Notes under the pieces: generated by a model
The model's database searches: none
Told to the model about the DNA's origin: nothing
What the model saw: the letters and a program-made list of their open reading frames with translations, nothing else
Made by a program: the position numbers and the translations under genes
Shown: piece after piece, positions 35,189 through 43,312 of the stretch
Position numbering within the stretch: the first letter of the stretch is position 1
How the letters are laid out: each line of letters opens with the position of its first letter
NCBI RefSeq assembly: GCF_017921835.1
Contig: NZ_JAGEMN010000001.1
Location: 1,977,874-2,041,873, forward strand
Length of the DNA stretch: 64,000 nucleotides
Direction: 5' to 3'
DNA from: Sporosarcina sp. 6E9
GTDB taxonomy: Bacteria > Bacillota > Bacilli > Bacillales_A > Planococcaceae

Positions 35189-35308
35189 CTATTCGCGGTA
35201 CTGAATAAAAAAACAAAGGGATACCGACAAAGCGTTACTGAGTCGGTATCCCTTTTTGGGTTTATGCAATTGTAGTGTATTTTTTGAATAGTGTCTTGCA
35301 CAGGTACC
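35163..35308 (+). repeat. GGTACC element copy R13 (compensated hairpin)
   Basis: 146-bp copy. The stem is GGGATACCGAC / GTCGGTATCCC, where both sides differ from the consensus and pairing is kept. It overlaps the 3' end of the DUF443-like gene and ends 16 bp from the stop of the next gene. Confidence 0.95.
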
Positions 35309-35324
35309 TAAAAATTGGCCAATT

Positions 35325-35888
35325 TTACTGTTCATTAATTAATTGAGTAATAATTTGTCTTCTTTTTATTGGTCTAACTCCCCATATCAGTATTATTAAT
35401 ATTGCACAGAAAACTATATTCGCTAGAAACATTATAAAATTATGTGGCATTAAAAGAGTAAAAATAGCGCTAACGAGATTTAAAAAAAGTACAAATATTA
35501 TAACACGATACGTCTCTTTAAATTGTTTGTTTCCTTCATAAATATATTCTCTAGCTTGTTGTTTTGTAAGGGTTAATACTATTTTCTTTTCAGCTAAACC
35601 TTTATTTATTATATTCATCGTTAGTTTCAAAGTTATGAGAGCTATAGTAGCACCTATAAGTAAACTTAACAAAACCATGGCAAATGGATTTAGCCCGATA
35701 TCAATTGAAACATTTTTAAAAAAAGAATAGAAAACTATCCCAACAAAACCAGATAAATAAGCGAGGCTACTAATTTTTTGTTGTGACGTCGTAAAAAACT
35801 CATTTAACTCATAATCATAAAATATACTATTGCTATGATCCTTCCTATCTGGAAAAACCGGTATGTATGTTCTTTTCAAGATACTCAC
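35325..35888 (-). CDS. Hypothetical four-helix membrane protein
   Basis: 187 residues with four hydrophobic helices in two pairs (about 42-90 and 127-170), separated by a charged stretch with KKIVLTLTKQQAREYIYEG. I do not recognise the family. The GTG at 35888 overlaps a weak GAGG site; the TTG three codons later has better spacing. It faces the DUF443-like gene tail to tail, with R13 between them. The two could be remnants of a membrane-protein island. Confidence 0.55.
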   Translation of the reverse strand: MSILKRTYIPVFPDRKDHSNSIFYDYELNEFFTTSQQKISSLAYLSGFVGIVFYSFFKNVSIDIGLNPFAMVLLSLLIGATIALITLKLTMNIINKGLAEKKIVLTLTKQQAREYIYEGNKQFKETYRVIIFVLFLNLVSAIFTLLMPHNFIMFLANIVFCAILIILIWGVRPIKRRQIITQLINEQ

Positions 35889-36084
35889 ATCCTCTTCTAT
35901 TAACCAAACACTGTGCCTAAAACATTTACAATTCCTTCTACAGCATTACTTATACTGATCCCTCTTAAAATCCATTTTTAAACAATTATACCATTGGTTT
36001 AACGGAATACAAATTGAACTCCAAAGTGATGAAACCAGATTGAAAATTGTCCATTTAAGTACCACTAGAAGTTTCCCCTTCATA

Positions 36085-36230
36085 GGTACCTGTGCAAGGT
36101 GCAATTATGACTATTCATTGCTTCGAATGAAAATCCAAAAGGATATCGGGAAAGTGTTACTGAGTCGGTATCCCTTTTGTGGTTTATACAATTGTAGTGT
36201 ATTTTCTGAATAGTGCCTTGCACAGGTACC
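36085..36230 (+). repeat. GGTACC element copy R14
   Basis: 146-bp copy in a divergent gap. The stem GGATATCG / CGGTATCC retains pairing with one T/G position. GGTACC units continue rightward at 36239 and near 36252. Confidence 0.93.
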
Positions 36231-36367
36231 TAAAAAGTGGTACCTAAAAAGTTACCTGATAATAGTACCAATAAATATCACTTGAAAAAGGTGATCCCTG
36301 AAAGGCAACTAAAAAACAGTATATTATAGAAGGAGTTTCCCCCTTAATGTCGAAGATTGTCTTTGAA

Positions 36368-36384
36368 GGTATCTGGAATATACC
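36368..36384. promoter_or_regulatory. Candidate operator 1 of the GlcNAc PTS gene
   Basis: GGTATCTGGAATATACC, an imperfect palindrome with the same half-site as operator 2 located 70 bp downstream. GntR/HutC-type NagR binding is plausible. Confidence 0.45.
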
Positions 36385-36437
36385 CCTGGTGCCTTTATGT
36401 TCTGTTCGTGTCTGTCTATTAGTATATTTAGTAGATA

Positions 36438-36455
36438 GGTATATTTGAATATACC
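36438..36455. promoter_or_regulatory. Candidate operator 2 of the GlcNAc PTS gene
   Basis: GGTATATTTGAATATACC, perfect eight-base arms with a two-base centre, immediately upstream of the -35 hexamer. Confidence 0.6.
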
Positions 36456-36457
36456 TT

Positions 36458-36486
36458 TTATACCACGAACGTTATACAATTATAAT
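36458..36486 (+). promoter_or_regulatory. Promoter of the GlcNAc PTS gene
   Basis: TTATAC, a 17-bp spacer and a perfect TATAAT (36481-36486); the SD follows 13 bp later. Confidence 0.65.
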
Positions 36487-36513
36487 GAAAACTAGAATGG
36501 AGGTTGGTTTATT

Positions 36514-37965
36514 TTGATGAAGTATGTGCAAAAGCTTGGACGTTCCTTGATGTTGCCTGTGGCTGTATTGCCAGCGGCTGCGATTTTGATGGGAATCGGG
36601 TATTGGATTGACCCTGCTGGATGGGGTGAAGGAAACGTTGTTGCCGCGTTTTTAATTAAAGCCGGGGCTTCTATTATCGATTCCATCCCGATTTTATTTG
36701 CTGTCGGGGTCGCTTATGGGATGTCTAAGGGTAAGGACGGGGCTTCTGCTCTAAGTGGATTGGTTGCGTTCTTGGTGATTACTACTTTGTTAGCGCCTGA
36801 AACTGTTGCGTTGTTTCAAGGCATTGATCCAGAAAACACGAACGCCGCTTTTGCAAAGGTAGATAATGCTTTTATTGGAATTCTTTCTGGTCTTATTTCT
36901 GCAGCTATGTACAATCGTTTTAGTCACGTTAAATTACCGGATTTCTTAGCTTTCTTTAGTGGAAAACGGCTGGTTCCAATCATGTCGGCAGTTGCGATGT
37001 TATTTGCTTCAGCTGCATTGTTCTATATTTGGCCGCTTTTCTACGGTGCCTTAGTTTCTTTTGGTACAGGAATCAGTGAGTTAGGTAGTGTTGGTGCAGG
37101 TCTTTATGGATTCTTTAACCGTTTATTAATTCCAACTGGATTGCATCACGCTTTAAACGCAGTATTCTGGTTTGACACAATCGGGATTAATGACATCGGG
37201 AAGTTCTGGGATGGTACCGGAACGAAAGGCGTCACTGGTATGTATCAGGCAGGGTATTTCCCAATTATGATGTTTGGATTACCGGCGGCAGCGCTTGCTA
37301 TGTATCACACAGCTAAAACAACTAGAAGAAAACAAACAGCTTCATTAATGTTAGCTGCAGGGTTTGCAGCATTTTTCACAGGCGTTACAGAGCCAATTGA
37401 ATTTGCATTTATGTTCCTTGCGCCAGCTCTTTACGTTGTACATGCCGCGTTAACAGGCTTGTCTTTATTCATCGCCGCAAGCTTTAATTGGACGGCAGGA
37501 TTTGGATTTAGTGCAGGGTTTATCGACTTTTTCTTAAGCTCAAGATTACCCCTCGCAAATCAACCCTTAATGCTTATGGTACAAGGGCTCGTGTTTGCAG
37601 TTATCTACTATTTCCTTTTCAGATTCCTAATCACTAAATTCGACTTGAAAACACCAGGTCGTGGAGATGATGAGGAAGACGAAGAGCAGGATCTGGAAAC
37701 AGGTTCACAATCAGACAACAAATTTACGAACATGGCCACTAAAATTCATGATGGTTTAGGCGGAAATGATAACATCACATCGATCGACTTCTGCGCAACA
37801 CGACTACGCGTCGAAGTGAAAGATATGGAAGCCGTTGACCAAAAGAAAATTAAAAGTACAGGTGTCCCAGGCATCAATGTCGTCGGACCACAAAGTATCC
37901 AAGTGATTGTCGGCACAAGCGTACAGTTCGTAGCGGATGAAATCGAAAAAATACGTCAAGAATAA
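36514..37965 (+). CDS. PTS N-acetylglucosamine-type transporter IIBC
   Basis: 483 residues. The IIC domain (1-375) has about ten helices and the NagE/NagP landmarks GRSLMLPVAVLPAAAILMGIG-like start, TGLHHALNAVFW and FFTGVTEPIEFAFMFLAP. After an acidic linker (DDEEDEEQDLE) comes a IIB domain (about 405-483) with the phosphocysteine in SIDFCATRLR. No IIA domain is attached, so it must use another protein's IIA, often the glucose-type. Start at TTG 36514 or the adjacent ATG 36517. Its stop is 2 bp from repeat R15. Confidence 0.9.
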   Translation: MMKYVQKLGRSLMLPVAVLPAAAILMGIGYWIDPAGWGEGNVVAAFLIKAGASIIDSIPILFAVGVAYGMSKGKDGASALSGLVAFLVITTLLAPETVALFQGIDPENTNAAFAKVDNAFIGILSGLISAAMYNRFSHVKLPDFLAFFSGKRLVPIMSAVAMLFASAALFYIWPLFYGALVSFGTGISELGSVGAGLYGFFNRLLIPTGLHHALNAVFWFDTIGINDIGKFWDGTGTKGVTGMYQAGYFPIMMFGLPAAALAMYHTAKTTRRKQTASLMLAAGFAAFFTGVTEPIEFAFMFLAPALYVVHAALTGLSLFIAASFNWTAGFGFSAGFIDFFLSSRLPLANQPLMLMVQGLVFAVIYYFLFRFLITKFDLKTPGRGDDEEDEEQDLETGSQSDNKFTNMATKIHDGLGGNDNITSIDFCATRLRVEVKDMEAVDQKKIKSTGVPGINVVGPQSIQVIVGTSVQFVADEIEKIRQE

Positions 37966-37967
37966 TA

Positions 37968-38113
37968 GGTACCTGTGCAAGGTGCAATTATGACAATTCA
38001 CCACTTTGGATAAATAAACAAGGGGATATCGACAAAGCGTTATATAGTCGATATCCCCTTTTCGTTTGATGCAATTGTAGTGTATTGTCCGAATAGTGTC
38101 TTGCACAGGTACC
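37968..38113 (+). repeat. GGTACC element copy R15 (fills a convergent gap exactly)
   Basis: 146-bp copy with perfect stem GGGGATATCGAC / GTCGATATCCCC. It occupies all but 2 bp of the space between the convergent PTS and Nramp-like genes, so both depend on it for transcript ends. Confidence 0.96.
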
Positions 38114-39331
38114 TTAAAAAACCTTCGGAATCTGTTCAATCATTGTCACGATTCCCAAATACCCCATAATCACAACAACAATCGCTCCGCCAATCGTCAA
38201 CCACATCGGGTGTTTATAACTGCCCACAATCTCTTTTTTATAAACAGCGATCAACAACGTGCCAAGTGCGAGTGGCAAGATGAGCGCATTCAAAGCGCCT
38301 GCGATAATAAGAACATTCACGGGTTGTCCAACGAATGCAAACGTAATTGTCGATATGGAAATAAACAGGATAATGATCCAATTATGATACTTTTCAATAA
38401 CCGGGCTGAATGACCGGATAAAGGAAACCGATGTATAGGCCGCACCCACGACTGACGTAATCGCGGCTGCCCACATGATTACGCCGAACATTTTATAACC
38501 GAGATCCCCAGCTGCAAGGTGGAATACCGAAGCTGGCGGATTGGTCGAGTCAATCTTAAGCCCTTTGGAAATTACCCCGAGGACCGCTAAGAATAAAGCC
38601 ACGCGCATAATTCCTGTCACGATGATTCCGATCACGGAGCTTTTTGTCACATCGGGCAATGACTCAACGCCTTTTACCCCTGCATCCAATAGACGATGTC
38701 CTCCCGCAAATGTGATGTAACCGCCAACCGTTCCGCCGACAAGTGTTACAATGGCAAAAATACTAATTTCTGCTGGCATGAATGAATTCACAACCGCTTC
38801 GCCAACTGGCGGGGTCGTTGAAATGGCGACATACACCATTAATAACATCATGACAACCCCAGCAATTTGCGCAACTTTATCCATCGCTTTTCCGGCCTCT
38901 TTCACGACAAAAATAAAAATCGCAAATGCTCCACTAATGAGTGCACCGACGACCGGATCTATTCCAATCATAGCATTTAATCCGAGCCCTGCCCCAGCGG
39001 CATTTCCGATATTAAAGGCGAGCCCACCCATGACAATTAAAACAGCCAATACGACGCCGAGTCCAGGTAAGACTTTATTCGCAATTTCCTGTCCACGCAG
39101 TCCAGATACTGCAATGATTCGCCACACATTCATCTGCGCAAATACATCTAGCACCAATGAAATTAAAATCACAAATCCAAAACTAGCCGCCAATTGCTGC
39201 GTAAACACAGTTGTTTGCGTTAAAAATCCTGGCCCAACTGAAGAAGTTGCCATTAAAAAGGCTGCGCCGAGCAAGACACTCTTTTTCACTTTCGGCTTGC
39301 CTTGCAAGTTATCTAACTTGATTTCTTTCAT
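38114..39331 (-). CDS. Nramp-family transporter of the oxoprolinase cluster (YcsG-like)
   Basis: A 405-residue protein with about 11 helices, related to Nramp transporters. The metal-binding motifs of true Nramp proteins are missing: helix 1 reads ATSSVGPGFLTQ with no DPGN, and helix 6 reads TVGGYITFAGGH with no MPH. With its place 19 bp after pxpA, as ycsG follows ycsF in B. subtilis, this points to a non-metal substrate, perhaps 5-oxoproline or another organic acid (inference). Confidence 0.82.
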   Translation of the reverse strand: MKEIKLDNLQGKPKVKKSVLLGAAFLMATSSVGPGFLTQTTVFTQQLAASFGFVILISLVLDVFAQMNVWRIIAVSGLRGQEIANKVLPGLGVVLAVLIVMGGLAFNIGNAAGAGLGLNAMIGIDPVVGALISGAFAIFIFVVKEAGKAMDKVAQIAGVVMMLLMVYVAISTTPPVGEAVVNSFMPAEISIFAIVTLVGGTVGGYITFAGGHRLLDAGVKGVESLPDVTKSSVIGIIVTGIMRVALFLAVLGVISKGLKIDSTNPPASVFHLAAGDLGYKMFGVIMWAAAITSVVGAAYTSVSFIRSFSPVIEKYHNWIIILFISISTITFAFVGQPVNVLIIAGALNALILPLALGTLLIAVYKKEIVGSYKHPMWLTIGGAIVVVIMGYLGIVTMIEQIPKVF

Positions 39332-39350
39332 TCAAATGACACCATCCTCA

Positions 39351-40109
39351 CTAACAAATAGCTGTAACATTAATATGATTATTTTCTAGCGTTTTTCTAA
39401 TATACCTGACAAAGTCAAGCGCATGTGCGCCGTCACCATGGATACAAACCGTATCAGCCCTCAGGGAAACATCTGTGTTTTGTTGGGAAAGTACTTTTCC
39501 TTCTGTGACCATTTTCAAGACTTGTTCCACAGCCAATTTTTCATCTGCAATCAAGGCATCTGCCTTTGAACGCGATGTCAACGAGCCATCAGCTTGATAC
39601 GTACGATCAGCGAATACTTCATGAGCTGTTCGTAAGCCGATTTTTTCACCCGCTTTTGTCAATTCACTTCCAGCAAGTCCGAATAAAACCAACGAAGGAG
39701 ATACATCATAAACCGCTTTCGCAATGGCTTCCGCAAGTTCACTGTCTCTCGAAGCCATTTGATATAAAGCGCCATGCGGTTTCACATGTTGCATCGTTTC
39801 GTTATAGCGATATAAGAATCCTTGCAGCGCACCAACTTGGTAAACGACCATATCGTACCCTTCTTGCGCGGTAATCGCCATATCGCGACGGCCAAAACCA
39901 TTTAAGTCCGGCAGACCCGGATGTGCCCCAATCTTTACGCCATTGTCAATGGCAAGCTTGACCGTTTCCCGCATGACCGTTGAATCCCCCGCATGGAAAC
40001 CGCAGGCGATATTGGCCGAGGTCACATATTTCAATATGTCTCCCTGCTCCCCGAGTTTATAGCGTCCGAAACTTTCACCCAAATCGCAATTCAAATCCAC
40101 ATTCAACAT
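39351..40109 (-). CDS. pxpA: 5-oxoprolinase subunit PxpA
   Basis: A 252-residue LamB/YcsF family protein. [44 protein letters not shown] and VKPHGALYQ are the family signatures. With PxpB and PxpC it performs ATP-dependent opening of 5-oxoproline to glutamate. Here pxpA is transcribed away from pxpBC, from a shared divergent promoter region with IclR-type palindromes. GGAGGG precedes the ATG. Confidence 0.93.
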   Translation of the reverse strand: MLNVDLNCDLGESFGRYKLGEQGDILKYVTSANIACGFHAGDSTVMRETVKLAIDNGVKIGAHPGLPDLNGFGRRDMAITAQEGYDMVVYQVGALQGFLYRYNETMQHVKPHGALYQMASRDSELAEAIAKAVYDVSPSLVLFGLAGSELTKAGEKIGLRTAHEVFADRTYQADGSLTSRSKADALIADEKLAVEQVLKMVTEGKVLSQQNTDVSLRADTVCIHGDGAHALDFVRYIRKTLENNHINVTAIC

Positions 40110-40168
40110 TTATTTTCCCTCCAATGCCAAACTTATGAATTAATCCCTTGATGTCAACAAATAAGACA

Positions 40169-40185
40169 ATTCCGAATTATGGAAC
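40169..40185. promoter_or_regulatory. Candidate IclR/KipR operator on the pxpA side
   Basis: ATTCCGAATTATGGAAC shares the TTCCGAAT half-site with the second palindrome at 40342. It lies about 60 bp before the pxpA start. Confidence 0.5.
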
Positions 40186-40284
40186 TCCTATTTTAAAATG
40201 TAGACTGATTTTAACATAGAAAATATTGTTTGAATAGGGGTTGATTCGGTTTAATAAAATGCTATTACTTTGAATTTTTCACAC

Positions 40285-40312
40285 TTGTTTTTCAATTCAA
40301 ATATACTATACT
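40285..40312 (+). promoter_or_regulatory. Promoter of pxpBC
   Basis: TTGTTT and TATACT with a 16-bp spacer. The second candidate operator lies 30 bp downstream of it, before the SD. Confidence 0.5.
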
Positions 40313-40341
40313 ATTAATATAGTCCGATTCCTAAAACAACG

Positions 40342-40358
40342 GTTCCGAATTTCGAAAC
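40342..40358. promoter_or_regulatory. Candidate IclR/KipR operator on the pxpB side
   Basis: GTTCCGAATTTCGAAAC, a 17-bp palindrome with one mismatch, located between the pxpB promoter and SD where bound repressor would block elongation. Confidence 0.6.
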
Positions 40359-40372
40359 AATAGGAGGTTTAA

Positions 40373-41092
40373 ATGATAATGAGTCAACTTACAATCAAAA
40401 CAACCATGAAACCTTTAGGCGACTCCGCACTCATTGTCCAACTCGGCGAAGGAATTTACCCATCAATTCATGAAAAGGTTAGTTATCTATCCTTATTAAT
40501 AGAAGAAAATCCTTTTGAGGGATTTATCGAGGCTGTTCCCGCTTATAATAATCTCACGATTTATTACAACCCATATATTGTTTATCTTTCACAGACAAAT
40601 CGTACCTTAACGCCCTTTCAACAAGTATCCACTCATTTGAAAACACTCACTGAACGAATCGGTGACAAACCGCTTTTGAAAAAAAGTGTCGTGGAGCTTC
40701 CCGTCATATACGGAGGCGAATTCGGTCCTGATTTGGAATACGTAGCAAAATCCAATAACCTGTCCATTGAAGAAGTCATTCAAATTCATTCAGAAAATGA
40801 ATACTTGGTCTATATGATTGGATTTGCGCCAGGTTTTCCTTTCCTTGGCGGCATGGATAAACGAATTGCAACACCGCGAAAAGAAACGCCTCGGCTCACC
40901 ATTCCCTCTGGATCAGTCGGCATCGCGGGCAAACAAACAGGCGTCTATCCGCTAGAAACCCCGGGCGGTTGGCAAATCATCGGGCGCACACCGTTAGATT
41001 TATTTCTGCCCGACATGTCTCCGCCGACATTGCTAGAAGCTGGCGATAAAATTCGATTTATGCCCGTTTCTGCCAAGGGGTTGAGTTTATGA
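40373..41092 (+). CDS. pxpB: 5-oxoprolinase subunit PxpB (KipI)
   Basis: 239 residues of the KipI family: MKPLGDSALIVQLG at the N-terminus, VELPVIYGGEFGPDLEYVA in the middle, and YMIGFAPGFPFLGGMD with PSGSVGIAGKQTGVYP near the C-terminus. Subunit of the PxpABC 5-oxoprolinase; KipI was first described as an inhibitor of KinA. AGGAGG precedes two possible ATG starts 6 bp apart. It overlaps pxpC by 4 bp. Confidence 0.93.
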   Translation: MIMSQLTIKTTMKPLGDSALIVQLGEGIYPSIHEKVSYLSLLIEENPFEGFIEAVPAYNNLTIYYNPYIVYLSQTNRTLTPFQQVSTHLKTLTERIGDKPLLKKSVVELPVIYGGEFGPDLEYVAKSNNLSIEEVIQIHSENEYLVYMIGFAPGFPFLGGMDKRIATPRKETPRLTIPSGSVGIAGKQTGVYPLETPGGWQIIGRTPLDLFLPDMSPPTLLEAGDKIRFMPVSAKGLSL

Positions 41093-42090
41093 CAGTTACA
41101 GTTCTTCACGCTGGTCTGTTGACAACCATCCAAGACCTAGGGCGATACGGCGCGCAAAAGTACGGCGTCATTGTAAGCGGCGCCATGGATAGTTATTCAC
41201 TTAGAATTGCAAATTTATTGGTTGGAAATGAAGAAGGAGAAGCTGCGATTGAGGTCACTTTATTTGGAACGTCACTTCAATTTAAAAAAGACCAGTTAAT
41301 TGCCATAACTGGTGCAGATTTGGCAGCAAACCTTGACGGCGTAAAAGCACCTATATGGCGGCCCGTCCTTGCCCGAAAAGGATCCATACTAACATTCAAA
41401 TCCAGCACAAAAGGCGCACGGGCCTATATCGCTTTCGCCGGCGGGATTTCGGTTCCACAAGCAATGGGCAGCAAAAGTACATACATCCGCGCAGGCATCG
41501 GCGGATTTCAAGGAAGGGCTTTACAAAAAGGAGATACCTTCAATTGCGGGGAAATGAGTACGTTAGGTCAATCACTTTTTTATCAATTAAAAGCAAGATC
41601 TCCGCACTTTACCTGGTCCGTTAATTACAAAGCATTGCTTAACTTACAACAAGCACAAACGATACGAGTCCTAGAAGGAACGGAATTCAATCGATTCGAT
41701 CAACAAAGCCAACAAATACTTTTTACCGAATCTTATACAATTTCCAGACAAGCCGACCGAATGGGCTATCGACTAGAAAGCAAAACACCACTGACATTAA
41801 TAGAAGAATTCGAATTACTCTCTGAAGGCGTCACATACGGAACCATCCAAGTCCCGACAAACGGACAACCCATTATTTTAATGGCCGACCACCAAACAAC
41901 AGGTGGCTATCCAAAAATCGGACAAGTCATCTCAGCAGACTTACCCAACTTGGCCCAACTACAACCAACAGCCACCATTCAATTCAAGAAAGTATCACTC
42001 GAACAAGCCCAAACAGTATTCATCAAAAATGAAAGGCTAATAGCGGATATCAAAAGAAGCATCCAACTAAAAATGCACAAACTTAAATAG
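41089..42090 (+). CDS. pxpC: 5-oxoprolinase subunit PxpC (KipA)
   Basis: 333 residues of the biotin-dependent carboxylase-like KipA family. HAGLLTTIQDLGRYGAQKYGV at the start, SGAMDSYSLRIANLLVGN, YIAFAGGI and SEGVTYGTIQVPTNGQPIILMADHQTTGGYPKI near the end are typical. It forms a complex with PxpB and is translationally coupled to it (ATGA overlap). Last gene of the plus-strand pair; repeat R16 follows. Confidence 0.93.
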   Translation: MTVTVLHAGLLTTIQDLGRYGAQKYGVIVSGAMDSYSLRIANLLVGNEEGEAAIEVTLFGTSLQFKKDQLIAITGADLAANLDGVKAPIWRPVLARKGSILTFKSSTKGARAYIAFAGGISVPQAMGSKSTYIRAGIGGFQGRALQKGDTFNCGEMSTLGQSLFYQLKARSPHFTWSVNYKALLNLQQAQTIRVLEGTEFNRFDQQSQQILFTESYTISRQADRMGYRLESKTPLTLIEEFELLSEGVTYGTIQVPTNGQPIILMADHQTTGGYPKIGQVISADLPNLAQLQPTATIQFKKVSLEQAQTVFIKNERLIADIKRSIQLKMHKLK

Positions 42091-42107
42091 CCGCCCCCAT
42101 AATAAAC

Positions 42108-42149
42108 ATCACCACCAAACAGGCACCATCAAACAGGTACCCCCAAATA
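42108..42149 (+). repeat. GGTACC ladder left of R16, 14-bp period
   Basis: Units at about 42108 (CACCACC), 42122 (GGCACC) and 42136 (GGTACC) step by 14 bp into the element at 42150. The spacer here is CAAACA-like, unlike the A-rich or T-rich spacers at other loci. Confidence 0.75.
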
Positions 42150-42296
42150 GGTACCTGTGCAAGGTGCAATTATGACTATTCACGACTTTGGATAAACAAA
42201 CAAGGGGGAATCGACGAAGTGTTGCAAAGTCGATGTCCCCTTTTGTATTTTATGCAATTGTAGTGTATTAACTGAATAGCGTCTTGCACAGGTACC
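42150..42296 (+). repeat. GGTACC element copy R16
   Basis: 147-bp copy with stem GGGGGAATCGAC / GTCGATGTCCCC, one mismatched position. Its last base is the first base of the IclR-gene stop. Confidence 0.95.
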
Positions 42297-43045
42297 TAAT
42301 AACCTAATTGTTTTGAGATTTCTTCCGCTGCAGCTTTAATCTTCTCCGCAAATAGGGCAAGATTTTCATGTTGATAGTTCGCTTCAATCCCTGCGATACT
42401 AATACCCGCAATAACATCACCTTTGTTATCGAAAATGGGCGCCGCGATGGCTGATGAATGATTTTCCAATTCAGAGTGACTCACCGTATACCCAGCTTGC
42501 CTAGTCTGTTGGATGGTTTCCATTAATTGATTCTTGTCGGTGATGGTTCCCGCTGCGAAAGGTTTTAACTCAACAGAATCCAAATAGCTTTCGATTTCTG
42601 AAGTGGGTAAATGAGATAGAATTACCCGCGAACAAGCGCCGGCATATAAAGGACTGCTTCTTCCGACCGCTGTATATAACCGAACTTTTTGGTAGGTATC
42701 AATCTTTTCGATATAAATCGCCTCATCTCCGCGCTTCACAATTAAATTGATCGCTTCTTTTAAATCATTATGTAAGTCTTGCATTATAGGATAGGCAACT
42801 TTTCGAAGGTCAAGCCTGTCAGAAACGAGGTTGCCGAACTTGAGAAATAAAAGGCCTAGGCGATAGTTGCCATCCGCGCCTTTCTCTAAAAACTCCATTT
42901 CTTCTAATGACCTTAGCATGCGATAAACCGAAGTTTTCGGAATCCCCGATAAATCAATAATTTCTTGGAACGATAACGCCCCGTGATCGATGAACAAATT
43001 CAAAATATCCATGGACCGCACAACCGTTTTATTTTTATTGTTCAC
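42296..43045 (-). CDS. IclR-family regulator (KipR-like)
   Basis: 249 residues: an N-terminal winged helix (SFQEIIDLSGIPKTSVYRML, about 20-39) and the IclR effector domain (75-245) with YAGACSRVILSHLP and ISIAGIEANYQ. In B. subtilis KipR represses the kip operon, and the position here next to pxpBC supports the same role. The GTG start is preceded by GGGGGAG. Its likely targets are the two TTCCGAAT palindromes between pxpA and pxpB. Confidence 0.85.
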   Translation of the reverse strand: MNNKNKTVVRSMDILNLFIDHGALSFQEIIDLSGIPKTSVYRMLRSLEEMEFLEKGADGNYRLGLLFLKFGNLVSDRLDLRKVAYPIMQDLHNDLKEAINLIVKRGDEAIYIEKIDTYQKVRLYTAVGRSSPLYAGACSRVILSHLPTSEIESYLDSVELKPFAAGTITDKNQLMETIQQTRQAGYTVSHSELENHSSAIAAPIFDNKGDVIAGISIAGIEANYQHENLALFAEKIKAAAEEISKQLGY

Positions 43046-43129
43046 ATAATCTCCCCCACTCTTCTTTCATTGTATTACTTCCTATCCAAGCGTCAAGGTC
43101 GAATACCGCACCTCAAAAAAGCACCAGTA

Positions 43130-43274
43130 GGTACCTGTGCAAGGCGCAATTATGACTATTCATCATGGCGGATAAAAAAACAAAGAGATACCGACAAAGT
43201 GCATATTGTCGGCATCCCTTTTTCACATTATGCAATTGTAGCGTATAAACTGAATAGTGTCTTGCACAGGTACC
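43130..43274 (+). repeat. GGTACC element copy R17
   Basis: 145-bp copy; stem GATACCGAC / GTCGGCATC with one mismatch, both sides shifted from consensus. It ends 38 bp from the GMC oxidoreductase stop. Confidence 0.95.
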
Positions 43275-43312
43275 AATAAAACAACACCTTAAAAACGAAT
43301 CCCTTAAAAGAT

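Noticed and set aside
35163..35308. Coding function for the repeats (frames running through several copies give HRYL or RYLCKVQL peptides)
   Set aside because: Frames are short, differ between copies and are interrupted; the pattern of change follows stem pairing, not codons.
38114..39331. Manganese transporter MntH
   Set aside because: DPGN and MPH metal-site motifs are absent and the context is 5-oxoproline use.
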